Source: Flavobacterium sandaracinum
GTDB lineage: Bacteria > Bacteroidota > Bacteroidia > Flavobacteriales > Flavobacteriaceae
Assembly (NCBI RefSeq): GCF_004349135.1
Contig: NZ_SMFN01000001.1
Location: forward strand, 1-64,000
Length of the DNA: 64,000 nucleotides
Direction of reading: 5' to 3'
Part shown: positions 9,145 to 17,791 of the stretch, piece after piece
Numbering within the stretch: the stretch's first letter is position 1
Layout: every line of letters begins with the position of its first letter
Notes under the pieces: generated by a model
What the model was told of the DNA's origin: nothing
The model's database searches: none
Seen by the model: the letters and a program-made list of their open reading frames with translations, nothing else
Program-made: the position numbers and the translations under genes

Positions 9145-9206
9145 TGTTGTTTTACAAACCCAAAAATGCGTCTTCTTGTAGGATATCGTATAGCTCGTGT
9201 CTAGGA

Positions 9207-9965
9207 TTATCGGGTAAATACCAAATGACTTCCTTCTGATAAATTGGCGTCAAACTGATAGCCATCGTAATTGAAACCTTTTAGATCGTCTACTGTTTGA
9301 GCATTGGTATCGATGATATAACGCACCATCATGCCCCTCGCTTTTTTAGCAAAAAAACTGATTATTTTAAGTTTTCCGTTTTTGTAATCCTTGAATTCTG
9401 GTGTAATTACGGAAACCTTTAACGCTTTGACATCTATTGCTGAAAAATATTCATTACTGGCTAAATTCACAAACAATTCTCCTTCATTTACCTCTTTATT
9501 CAAGGCTTCGGTAATTGTAGGTTTCCAATATTCATATAAATTTTTGCTTTCGCCAATGGGCAGCTTAGTTCCCATTTCCAATCTATAGGCCTGCATTAAG
9601 TCTAATGGTTTTAGCAAACCGTACAAACCGGAAAGGATGCGCAAATTATCCTGTAATGCTTGAATTTTATTGATCGGTAACGAATAAACGTCTAATCCTG
9701 TATACACATCACCATCAAAAGTATAAACCGCAGGACGTGCATTTGATGTTGTAAAAGGCGTTTTCCATACTTGATTTCGTTTCCAATTTAAATCAGCCAA
9801 TTTATCTGAAATACTCATTAAATCTGACAAATCAGCGGGCTTTTTCTCTTTAAGCACTTTTTGAATTTGTTTGGATTCTTTTAAAAATAAAGGTTCTGTA
9901 TATAATTTAGTAGGTAATTCTTTCTCGAAATTTAAGGATTTGGCTGGCGATATAACAATTTTCAT
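9207..9965 (-). CDS. yaaA: Peroxide stress protein YaaA (DUF328/UPF0246)
   Basis: 252 residues from the ATG at 9965, giving MKIVISPAKSLNFEKE, the conserved N-terminus of the family. A longer frame upstream (MKELERVVF) is not needed. Other family signatures are visible: SGLYGLLKPLDLMQAYRLEM and NLASNEYFSA, and the C-terminal FFAKKARGMMVRYI. In E. coli YaaA lowers intracellular free iron during hydrogen peroxide stress and binds DNA. It is a single gene with its own promoter. Confidence 0.92.
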   Translation of the reverse strand: MKIVISPAKSLNFEKELPTKLYTEPLFLKESKQIQKVLKEKKPADLSDLMSISDKLADLNWKRNQVWKTPFTTSNARPAVYTFDGDVYTGLDVYSLPINKIQALQDNLRILSGLYGLLKPLDLMQAYRLEMGTKLPIGESKNLYEYWKPTITEALNKEVNEGELFVNLASNEYFSAIDVKALKVSVITPEFKDYKNGKLKIISFFAKKARGMMVRYIIDTNAQTVDDLKGFNYDGYQFDANLSEGSHLVFTR

Positions 9966-10002
9966 AAATACTACTCTTTCGAGCTCTTTCAATTAATAAA
10001 CT

Positions 10003-10034
10003 CAAAAGTACAAATTGAAAACCGGAAATGACAA
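10003..10034 (-). promoter_or_regulatory. Promoter of yaaA
   Basis: On the minus strand TTG and TACTTTTG are separated by 21 bp, matching the Bacteroidota consensus TTG-N19-21-TAnnTTTG. The -7 box is at 10003-10010, about 38 bp before the chosen start at 9965, which supports that ATG. Confidence 0.55.
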
Positions 10035-10137
10035 CTATTTGCATCGATTTGTCTAATAATGTTATAAATAATTAAATTCACAACCCATTATATTTGCGTA
10101 TTTTTGAGTTCAAAATAACTCAAAAGAGGACCTCAAA

Positions 10138-10659
10138 ATGAATCTGATTGAAATCCAAAAAGCAACGCTAAAGGATCTTGAAATACTCCAAAAACTAAGT
10201 ATCCAAACATTTATGGAAACCTTTGCTGCCGTAAATACGCCTGATAATATTACCAACTACATCAATGATAGTTTCAACACACAGCAATTAACAACAGAAT
10301 TAAGCAATACGAATTCAATGTTTTATTTAGCCTATTCGAATGCAGTAGCCGTTGGTTACCTAAAAATAAACTTCGGAGATGCCCAAACCGAAACCCATGA
10401 CCACAATGCTTTGGAGGTACATCGAATTTATGTTTTGCAAACTTTTCACGGCAAAAACATTGGACAATTGTTGCTCAACCAGGCAAAAAAGATAGCGGAA
10501 AATAATGGTGTTGCTTCTATTTGGCTTGGTGTCTGGGAAGAAAACTACAGAGCGCTTCAATTTTATGCTAAAAATGGATTTATCGTTTTTGACCAACATG
10601 TTTTTACATTGGGAAATGACAAACAAACTGATTTATTGATGCAGCTTAGACTTAAATAA
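10138..10659 (+). CDS. GNAT family N-acetyltransferase
   Basis: 173 residues. The acetyl-CoA-binding motif is VHRIYVLQTFHGKNIGQLLL, followed by the strand SIWLGVWEENYRALQFY and the C-terminal GFIVFDQHVF. The plan resembles the spermine/spermidine or ribosomal-protein acetyltransferase type (SpeG/PaiA-like), but the acceptor cannot be read from sequence. TAnnTTTG boxes lie upstream at 10089-10106. It shares little sequence with the other acetyltransferase in this window. Confidence 0.85.
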   Translation: MNLIEIQKATLKDLEILQKLSIQTFMETFAAVNTPDNITNYINDSFNTQQLTTELSNTNSMFYLAYSNAVAVGYLKINFGDAQTETHDHNALEVHRIYVLQTFHGKNIGQLLLNQAKKIAENNGVASIWLGVWEENYRALQFYAKNGFIVFDQHVFTLGNDKQTDLLMQLRLK

Positions 10660-10773
10660 AAGTAACACTTGGTTGCCTCTTTTAACAAGTATTTTTAAAT
10701 TTTAAATTCGCCCTTATTTGCGCCAATCGGAAACGTTATTTGGCCTATTTTTGTACTAAAGAGGATTAAAACT

Positions 10774-12021
10774 ATGAAACACGATGTGATTATTATTGGA
10801 GCGGGACTGTCAGGACTGGCTGCGGCTGTTCATCTGCACCGCCAAGGAAGAAAAGTACTTGTTCTAGAGGCCAGCGACCGTGCGGGAGGAAGAATAAAAA
10901 CCGATTCTCATAAAGGATTTCTCTTAGATCGAGGTTTCCAAGTACTTTTGACCGCTTACCCAGAAACGCAAACCTTACTCAATTATAAAGACTTACAACT
11001 AAAAAAAATGCTGCCTGGAGCCACCGTACTTTATGACGGAGGCATTTTTGAAATTGCAGATCCCTTACGAAGACCTTCGGCAGCATTGGCAACCCTTTTT
11101 GCGCCAGTTGGTACGTTAAAAGATAAAATGAATACCCTATGGTTAAAAAATAAATTACAAAAATTAACCATCGAAGCTATTTTCGAACAACCAGAACAAA
11201 CAACACAAAAGCAACTGGCTGAATATGGTTTTAGTCCAAAGATGATTCAGCGTTTTTATGCCCCTTTCCTTTCTGGAATCTTCTTAGAAAATAAATTGCA
11301 AACTTCCCGACGAATGTTCGATTTTGTGATGAAAATGTTTTCTGATGGTGACGTAGCAGTTCCTTCTTTAGGAATGGAAGAAATCCCAAAGCAACTAGTA
11401 GGCATGCTTCCCCAAGGAAGTATAGCATGCAATACCAAGGTAACTGCTGTTGATGGCAATAAAGTAACTACCGCAGATGGAACAATTTTAGAAGCCAACC
11501 AAATCCTTTTGGCAACGACCGCAAACCAACTTACACAACAATTTTTTCCAAACCAAAAAATGACGTCACATCAAGTGACTAACCTCTATTTTGAAGCCAA
11601 AGAAGCGCCTACTGATAAAGCCGTAGTTGTATTGAATGCTTCAACACAGAAAAAGTGGGTCAATAATTTGACGGTCCTTTCTAATGTTTCTAAAGCTTAT
11701 GCGCCAAAAGGCAAAGTACTTATTTCTATTTCCTACAATGGGATCCCAACTATTGATGACGCAACTTTGGCAGAAAATATGAAAGATGAATTAAAACAGT
11801 GGTACGGTCAAAAAGTCGCTTCATGGAAAATGCTAAAAGCATATCGTATTGAATATGCTTTGCCAACACAGGAAAGTGTGCGAAATGAAATCGCGGCTTC
11901 TGAAATAAAAATATCAGATGTACTGTACATTTGTGGAGACCACTTGCTGAATGGCTCTATCAATGCCGCTTTAAAAACGGGAAGATTGGCCGCAGAAGCA
12001 ATGAAAATTCAGGGTTCCTAA
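10774..12021 (+). CDS. FAD-dependent amine oxidase / phytoene-desaturase-like oxidoreductase
   Basis: 415 residues. The dinucleotide-binding fold is at the N-terminus (IIIGAGLSGLAAAVHLHRQG), followed by the FAD contact LEASDRAGGRIKTD. The C-terminal FAD signature is GDHLLNGSINAALKTGRLAA. This belongs to the NAD(P)/FAD superfamily that includes monoamine oxidases, protoporphyrinogen oxidase and phytoene desaturases. Substrate unknown: no carotenoid or amine-metabolism gene is adjacent. A TATTTTTG box at 10746-10753 lies just upstream, suggesting it is transcribed alone. Confidence 0.88.
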   Translation: MKHDVIIIGAGLSGLAAAVHLHRQGRKVLVLEASDRAGGRIKTDSHKGFLLDRGFQVLLTAYPETQTLLNYKDLQLKKMLPGATVLYDGGIFEIADPLRRPSAALATLFAPVGTLKDKMNTLWLKNKLQKLTIEAIFEQPEQTTQKQLAEYGFSPKMIQRFYAPFLSGIFLENKLQTSRRMFDFVMKMFSDGDVAVPSLGMEEIPKQLVGMLPQGSIACNTKVTAVDGNKVTTADGTILEANQILLATTANQLTQQFFPNQKMTSHQVTNLYFEAKEAPTDKAVVVLNASTQKKWVNNLTVLSNVSKAYAPKGKVLISISYNGIPTIDDATLAENMKDELKQWYGQKVASWKMLKAYRIEYALPTQESVRNEIAASEIKISDVLYICGDHLLNGSINAALKTGRLAAEAMKIQGS

Positions 12022-12387
12022 TATAAGTAGTTGGCCTTATTTATTGCCGTACTATAAAAGGAGTGAAATACTATTTAACATAAAAAGTCATGTAAGCACT
12101 AAACCTTAAATGGCCTTATTATTGCTTAAGTTATCAGTCTTACACAAATGAAACTTCAATGACTTATATGGTAAAAAAAAAATACGTCATTGTTTTATTC
12201 TTATTACTTAAATAGTTTTGTCAAAAAATAAATTTTACATTTAAAATCTTAGGCCATTTATTTTTACAAAAAAGTCTCTCTATCTAAATCATAGTATATT
12301 TTTTAAAATCATTAAGAAAATTAAGTTCTACTGTTCTTGATTTTCTTAATGATAAAAAAAGACTACCATTACTAATTGGCACTTTAT
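12022..12387. other. Convergent intergenic region
   Basis: 366 bp between the FAD enzyme (plus) and a SulP transporter (minus). No gene is visible. A short direct repeat (TGGCCTTATT-ATTGC type, near 12033 and 12111) and the terminator at 12308-12353 are the only structure noted. Confidence 0.5.
12308..12353 (-). terminator. Hairpin terminator, probably bidirectional
   Basis: ATCATTAAGAAAA (12308-12320) is perfectly complementary to TTTTCTTAATGAT (12341-12353), with A/T runs at both sides. It lies 35 bp past the stop of the SulP gene and in the tail of the convergent oxidoreductase gene. Confidence 0.65.
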
Positions 12388-13920
12388 TTAATCAATCACT
12401 ACTTTATAGGTTGGATCTTCTAGAATATTAACGTCAATAATCTGATCTGCATTTTTTAGTAAGGTTTTACAATCCGCACTTAAATGTTGTAAATGGACCG
12501 TTTTATTAAGTTTAGCGTACCGTTCTGTAATTTTGTTAACGGCATCAATCGCACTCATATCGGTAATTTTACTTTCTTTAAAATCAATAATAACCTCATT
12601 TGGATCATTGAAAACATCAAATTTCTCAGAGAAAGCGGTTGTGGACGCAAAAAATAAAGGGCCATATATTTCATAATGCTTCACTCCTTTTGCATCAATG
12701 TATTTTTTTGCCCGAATTCTTTTAGCACTTTCCCAAGCAAAAACTAGAGCGGAAATAATCACTCCTATTAAAACTGCAAGTGCTAAATTGTGCAATAGAA
12801 TGGTAATTACTGCCACTAGTATTCCAACAAAAATATCATGTTTTGGCATTTTATTTATAATTCGGAAACTCGCCCACTCAAATGTTCCAATAGCTACCAT
12901 AATCATGACACCAACCAAAGCTGCCATGGGTAATTGTTCAATTATTGGCGCTCCAAACAAAATAATAACCAGGATTGTCAAGGCAGCTACAATTCCAGAC
13001 AAACGTGCTCTAGAACCTGCAGATAGATTTACCAATGTTTGTGCAATCATAGGACATCCGCCCATCCCGAAGAAAAAACCATTTAAAATATTTGAACTTC
13101 CTTGCGCAATACATTCTCGATTTCCATTGCCTTTAGTTCCTGTAATTTCATCTACTAAGAATAGTGTTAATAATCCTTCAGTCAATCCTACAGAAGCCAT
13201 GATTAAGGCATACGGAAATATAATTTCCAACATTTCAAAAGTAATTGGAACATTAGGAATATGAAATGGAGGAAAACCACCGCTGATTGAAGCAATATCT
13301 TGGACCGTTTTTGTTTCGATTCCTAAGAAAAAAACAAGTGCAAAAACAACGATAATAGCGGCTAATGAAGCCGGTATCGCTTTTGTCACTTTTGGTAGAA
13401 ACACGATAATCGCAATAGTAAGTGCAACTAAACCTATCATAATAAGTAAAGGATTTCCTGAAAGCCATTCAATTTGCCCATTGACAATTGCTTTGAATTG
13501 ATCCAATTGCGACATGAAAATAATAACCGCTAAACCATTGACGAACCCAAACATAACCGGTTGCGGCACCAGTCGTATAAATTTACCGAGTTTAAAGATG
13601 CCCACTAGAATTTGTAAAATACCTGCCAAAGCTACTGCTGCAAAAACATATTCTAAGCCGTTGGACTTCATTAAAGCAATTAAAACAATCACTGTAGCTC
13701 CAGCTCCTCCAGATATCATTCCTGGTCTTCCACCAAAAACTGCTGTGATTAAACCCGCAATAAATGCAGCATACAACCCCATCAAAGGTGGGAAACCGGC
13801 AACTATAGCAAAAGAAAGCGATTCTGGAATCATCGTCATAGCTACGGTCAAACCTGCTAAAATTTCTATTCTAAAATTGACTTTTTGAGAAAAATCAAAT
13901 AAATTAAATACTTTTTTCAT
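12388..13920 (-). CDS. SulP family inorganic anion transporter with STAS domain
   Basis: 510 residues from the ATG at 13920 (MKKVFNLFDFSQKVNFR); an upstream extension starting MISYYEIASS looks non-native. There are about 10-12 membrane segments, including the family region MTMIPESLSFAIVAGFPPLM, then a cytosolic STAS domain in the last ~100 residues (VIIDFKESKITDMSAIDAVN). SulP/SLC26 proteins move sulfate, bicarbonate or other anions. No sulfate-assimilation gene is adjacent, so the substrate is open. It is distinct from the second SulP near 20-21.8 kb, which is linked to carbonic anhydrase. Confidence 0.9.
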   Translation of the reverse strand: MKKVFNLFDFSQKVNFRIEILAGLTVAMTMIPESLSFAIVAGFPPLMGLYAAFIAGLITAVFGGRPGMISGGAGATVIVLIALMKSNGLEYVFAAVALAGILQILVGIFKLGKFIRLVPQPVMFGFVNGLAVIIFMSQLDQFKAIVNGQIEWLSGNPLLIMIGLVALTIAIIVFLPKVTKAIPASLAAIIVVFALVFFLGIETKTVQDIASISGGFPPFHIPNVPITFEMLEIIFPYALIMASVGLTEGLLTLFLVDEITGTKGNGNRECIAQGSSNILNGFFFGMGGCPMIAQTLVNLSAGSRARLSGIVAALTILVIILFGAPIIEQLPMAALVGVMIMVAIGTFEWASFRIINKMPKHDIFVGILVAVITILLHNLALAVLIGVIISALVFAWESAKRIRAKKYIDAKGVKHYEIYGPLFFASTTAFSEKFDVFNDPNEVIIDFKESKITDMSAIDAVNKITERYAKLNKTVHLQHLSADCKTLLKNADQIIDVNILEDPTYKVVID

Positions 13921-14347
13921 TTCATAAATATAAGTGGACGACGCAATTTCATAGTAAGAAATCACATCGAATCAAAATTCGATAAATTGTTTTTGGGAGA
14001 AATCCCTCGATTTACAATCTATAAATCAGTGCGGAAAATCTTGAGAAGATGTTGTACGTAGTTTTTCATCAGAATTGCAAAAATAGAACTTTTTAATTGT
14101 TTTTACAACCAGAATTGGACCTACTCCACAACACTTTGGCTATGGTACAAAGTAATTTAGAATTCCGTTAATAAGACCGAAGTTATCTCTTGCTTTAAAA
14201 AAATAAGACTTTTAGCTCTAAATTTTTAAAATCCATCAAAAATATTCATCTTTGACCTATTAAATATTTTTTATTCGCAAAAATTAGGTAGAAATACAAC
14301 GGACCAATTTTGACTAATAAAAAATCAGTTCTTAAAAAAATTACGTT
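13921..14347. other. Divergent intergenic region
   Basis: 427 bp between the SulP gene (minus) and the adenosine deaminase gene (plus). It must contain both promoters, but no confident TTG/TAnnTTTG pair was found. No open frame, hairpin or repeat stands out. Confidence 0.4.
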
Positions 14348-15766
14348 ATGAAATTACTATATACTTTATTTTTTGCTTTTTGTTTAACCAGCAGCTATTC
14401 TCAAGCAACGAATGACTATTTTGAGACTATTAGGGATAACGAAGTCGCGTTGACTGCTTTCTTTTCCCACATGCCAAAAGGCGGCGATTTACACCACCAT
14501 TTTTCCGGTTCTATTTATGCAGAACCTTTATTGCAACTTGCCATTGCAGATGATTTTTATTTGAATACGGAAACGATGGATGTCCGAAAAGAAAAACCAC
14601 CTACGGGAGATTGGCAATTATTCTCTACCTTAAAAACGAATGGAACTCTAGATTCTTACCAACAAAAAATCATGCAAAAATGGTCTATAAAGGACTATAA
14701 TTATGTGGATTACCCTTCTGATAAGTTATTTTTCGAATCCTTTATGAAGTTTGAACCAGCTATAAAGGGAAATTTTGGACAAGGATTATTGGAACTCAAA
14801 AACAGAGCCATTGCTGAAAACGTTAGTTACATTGAAACCCAATTATCTACGATTCCAACAACCCTGAATACGGATGATTTAACAAAGTTCAACTCAAGAT
14901 TGCGAAAATTAGCTTTGGCGAAAGACGAAAAAGCAATTTTAACCACATTAGATTCTGTTTACAGTTCCTTATTAAAAAAAGAGGCTGAATCTTATGCCAA
15001 AGATTTCAATACTAATTTTGTGGCAAAACTTCACAAAGACCTTAAAATTGATGACAAAAAATTTACAATGCGGTACCAAAATTTTGTCTTGCGTTTCATG
15101 GAACCTGTTGATTTATTCAAGAATTTGGTTATCGCTTTTATTTCGGCAGATGGAAGTCCGCTTATTGCAGGAGTTAACATTGTTTCTCCAGAAGATGGAG
15201 CAACTTCAATGAAGGATTATTGGTTGCACATGTTAATGTTTAAATATTGTCATTCTCGTTATCCAGCCGTAAAATATGCGATGCATGCTGGCGAACTCAC
15301 CTTGGGATTAGTACAACCCGAAGAACTAACGTGGCACATCAGCGCTGCCGTTTATACTGCAGGAGCTAACCGAATTGGTCACGGAGTAGACTTAGCTTAC
15401 GAAAAAGATTCGTATGATTTATTGCGTTACATGGCCAAGAAATCAATCCCAATTGAAATCAATTTAGTAAGTAACGAGTTTATTTTGAAAGTAAAAGATA
15501 GCCGTCATCCCTTGACATTGTATAAGGAATTTGGTGTTCCTATTGTTATTAGTACGGATGATGCTGGAATTTTACGTACTAATATGACTGAGCAATATGT
15601 ACTATTAGCTAAAAGATACAAGAACGTTTCGTATACTGACATCAAGCAATATGTATACAACAGCCTCCATTATAGTTTTATAAAGGACGAGAGTGTAAAA
15701 AAACAACTTCTTAAGGATTTAGACCTTAGATTTAAGACTTTCGAAGCAAATTTTCCATTGAAGTAA
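14348..15766 (+). CDS. Exported adenosine deaminase-like amidohydrolase
   Basis: 472 residues with a signal peptide (residues 1-19, ending SSYSQA). Metal and catalytic residues of the adenosine/AMP deaminase family are visible: LHHH at 48-51, HAGE at 313-316 (metal His313, catalytic Glu316), RIGHGVD with His345, and STDD at 402-405. The length and signal peptide resemble the secreted ADGF-like group more than the cytosolic enzyme of ~340 residues. It should convert adenosine or a related nucleoside to inosine outside the cytoplasm, for salvage from the surroundings. The exact substrate is inferred. Confidence 0.85.
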   Translation: MKLLYTLFFAFCLTSSYSQATNDYFETIRDNEVALTAFFSHMPKGGDLHHHFSGSIYAEPLLQLAIADDFYLNTETMDVRKEKPPTGDWQLFSTLKTNGTLDSYQQKIMQKWSIKDYNYVDYPSDKLFFESFMKFEPAIKGNFGQGLLELKNRAIAENVSYIETQLSTIPTTLNTDDLTKFNSRLRKLALAKDEKAILTTLDSVYSSLLKKEAESYAKDFNTNFVAKLHKDLKIDDKKFTMRYQNFVLRFMEPVDLFKNLVIAFISADGSPLIAGVNIVSPEDGATSMKDYWLHMLMFKYCHSRYPAVKYAMHAGELTLGLVQPEELTWHISAAVYTAGANRIGHGVDLAYEKDSYDLLRYMAKKSIPIEINLVSNEFILKVKDSRHPLTLYKEFGVPIVISTDDAGILRTNMTEQYVLLAKRYKNVSYTDIKQYVYNSLHYSFIKDESVKKQLLKDLDLRFKTFEANFPLK

Positions 15767-15897
15767 ATTGATTTTTTTTATGCAGTTTACTTCATCAAAC
15801 GAAAACTCGCTAGAATTGACTAATAATGCGGTTTTTTAATTTAAATTTAGTGCGAAGACCATAAAAAAACATAGCTTTGTATCTTCAAATAAAAGCG

Positions 15898-17097
15898 ATG
15901 ATTAACCCTTCGGCATCAGGTTGGATAGATAAATTTTTTCTTGAACAAAAATTTTCAAAAGATATTGTTTCAACAAGTACTGATACTTTTTATAAAAAAG
16001 TTAGAGATACAGGTTTTATCTATGGTCATATTATTTCGTTTGATACCATAAAAGCTATTGAAACCAAAGGCTGGTTTAAGGACGAAATCTCAAAAGTAGC
16101 GCTTTTAAATACCCTATACGGTGTGTTTTGTTTGACCAATGAGGATATCACTGCCACTAATTTCATCAAACATGCAGTTATTTTTTATAACCAAATGCAT
16201 CCTCAAGGATCTAATTTATTTAAAAAAATACTACCAAAAAACTCCCCTGCTTTAACTTTGGAAAAAATCATTGATGTACGTGTGCAAACCAATGACAGTA
16301 TCATCAGTAAAAATTTTTCTCATCTTGTTACTAATGCATTATTATTTATTGACACACTTGCCTTTCGTCAATATTTAATTCATGGAGAGATTCCCGAGAA
16401 ATACCTAAAAAAAATTGAAGAGACAATTGTAAATATTGTGACCTTAGCTTTAAAAATAAAATCTAAAAAATCACAGTATGATGACTTATTAATCAAACTC
16501 TTCGAAGCTTCGATTCGCTATAGTAAATTCTCAAAAGTTTCAACACAAAGTTTGGAAACACTCCAACTTGATTACTTTACAAATGATTTAGAAAAATATT
16601 ATTTAATCGATATTGCCGGAATGGCTTTATGGAGTGATGGAAAAATAGAAAATGATGAATTGTATTTTTTACAATCGTTAGCGGAGATCCTGCAAATACC
16701 AGATTATTTTGTAAACGAAAGTATCAACAATACGCACCTATTTATTTCAAAGCACAGGAAAGAAATTCCATATTTTAACTATTCAAATCCAGTTAAGCAT
16801 TTTTATGACCAAACTACTCAAAGTGTGGTTACTTTAATTAGCCGTAATAAAAACAGATTGATTAAAGAAATATTACAGAGTAAGGAGCTAATGGTACTGC
16901 TAGCCTATTCTACTCGTAGAGATTTAGATGAAAAAGAAAAGAAAAAAGTCAAAAAACAATTATTAGAAATTTGTAAAACTGTTCCATCACTAGCCATTTT
17001 TTTACTTCCCGGAGGAAGTTTATTGCTGCCTATCCTAATCAAATTTATACCAACTTTATTACCATCTGCCTTTAATGAGAATATGGATAGCGAATAG
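15898..17097 (+). CDS. LETM1-related protein
   Basis: 399 residues. The start is placed at the ATG at 15898 because a -7 box TAGCTTTG (15872-15879) overlaps the alternative upstream TTG. The N-terminus MINPSASGWIDKFF is characteristic of a Flavobacteriia family named LETM1-related biofilm-associated protein. A central TerB-like helical region (DIAGMALWSDGKIENDELYF, about 240-260) precedes the C-terminal motif FLLPGGSLLLPILIKFIPTL, which resembles the conserved membrane segment of mitochondrial LETM1. Cation exchange is the role of the eukaryotic family; the role here is unknown. Confidence 0.75.
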   Translation: MINPSASGWIDKFFLEQKFSKDIVSTSTDTFYKKVRDTGFIYGHIISFDTIKAIETKGWFKDEISKVALLNTLYGVFCLTNEDITATNFIKHAVIFYNQMHPQGSNLFKKILPKNSPALTLEKIIDVRVQTNDSIISKNFSHLVTNALLFIDTLAFRQYLIHGEIPEKYLKKIEETIVNIVTLALKIKSKKSQYDDLLIKLFEASIRYSKFSKVSTQSLETLQLDYFTNDLEKYYLIDIAGMALWSDGKIENDELYFLQSLAEILQIPDYFVNESINNTHLFISKHRKEIPYFNYSNPVKHFYDQTTQSVVTLISRNKNRLIKEILQSKELMVLLAYSTRRDLDEKEKKKVKKQLLEICKTVPSLAIFLLPGGSLLLPILIKFIPTLLPSAFNENMDSE

Positions 17098-17791
17098 CCC
17101 CTCCATCTTAAAATAAATTGAATTTGTTTTATTTTTATGTACTACAAATAATCTTATGCAGAGATTTTTTACTTTCAATTTCAAAACGAAAACAATAGAC
17201 AATATAGAAACTTCTAATATTTGTTTTGATTATAGTGGTCCCTCTTTCTAATTCGTTCATAAAGCGAATCACTACTAGTACTGAAAATCAAAATATCATA
17301 AAAAATGATTGTTTTATCTCTACAACAGACTTAAATGAATTTTAAATTTGGAAATAAATTATTTCTTTTTATAAATTCTTCCGCAGTAAATTGGATCGGT
17401 ATTCCCAATTCTATGATCACTACGAAAACTTCTAAACTAATTCAGCAAATCTCATAACTATAAAATCACTGCTGTTTTAAAATCTTCTTTGAACTTAATT
17501 TCTATCGCCAATGCGTTTCTCTTTCTGATTTTTTAGAAAAAAATATTTTTGAATGATTCTATTAGGGAGAATTTTAAACTAATTATCTAACATAATTTAC
17601 GGATTAACAAAAATAAAGAGGAGTAAAAGGAAATACTACTGTTAGCTTCCTCTAGCACCTATTTTTAAAACATAAAGTAGACTAAAACACAATTATAAAA
17701 ATATTTAATGTATTGCATTACATATATAAATAAAAATTTATGGATAATTAGTGTCAGCTTTGCACTATCTAAACAATTAAAAACAAATCAA
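17098..17791. other. Long non-coding region upstream of isocitrate dehydrogenase
   Basis: 694 bp with no convincing gene on either strand; only frames of about 30 codons exist, with no recognisable similarity. The very AT-rich stretch ends in a short dyad, GAGGA...TCCTC, at about 17620-17655. It may hold an unrecognised small RNA, a long leader or the remains of a lost gene. Confidence 0.4.

Noticed and set aside
12698..13264. 188-codon plus-strand frame
   Set aside because: Antisense to the membrane domain of the SulP gene, which has clear family motifs. Long shadow frames are common opposite hydrophobic coding sequence.
17156..17251. 31-codon frame starting MQRFFTFNF
   Set aside because: Very short, no ribosome-binding or promoter signal, and composition typical of random AT-rich DNA.
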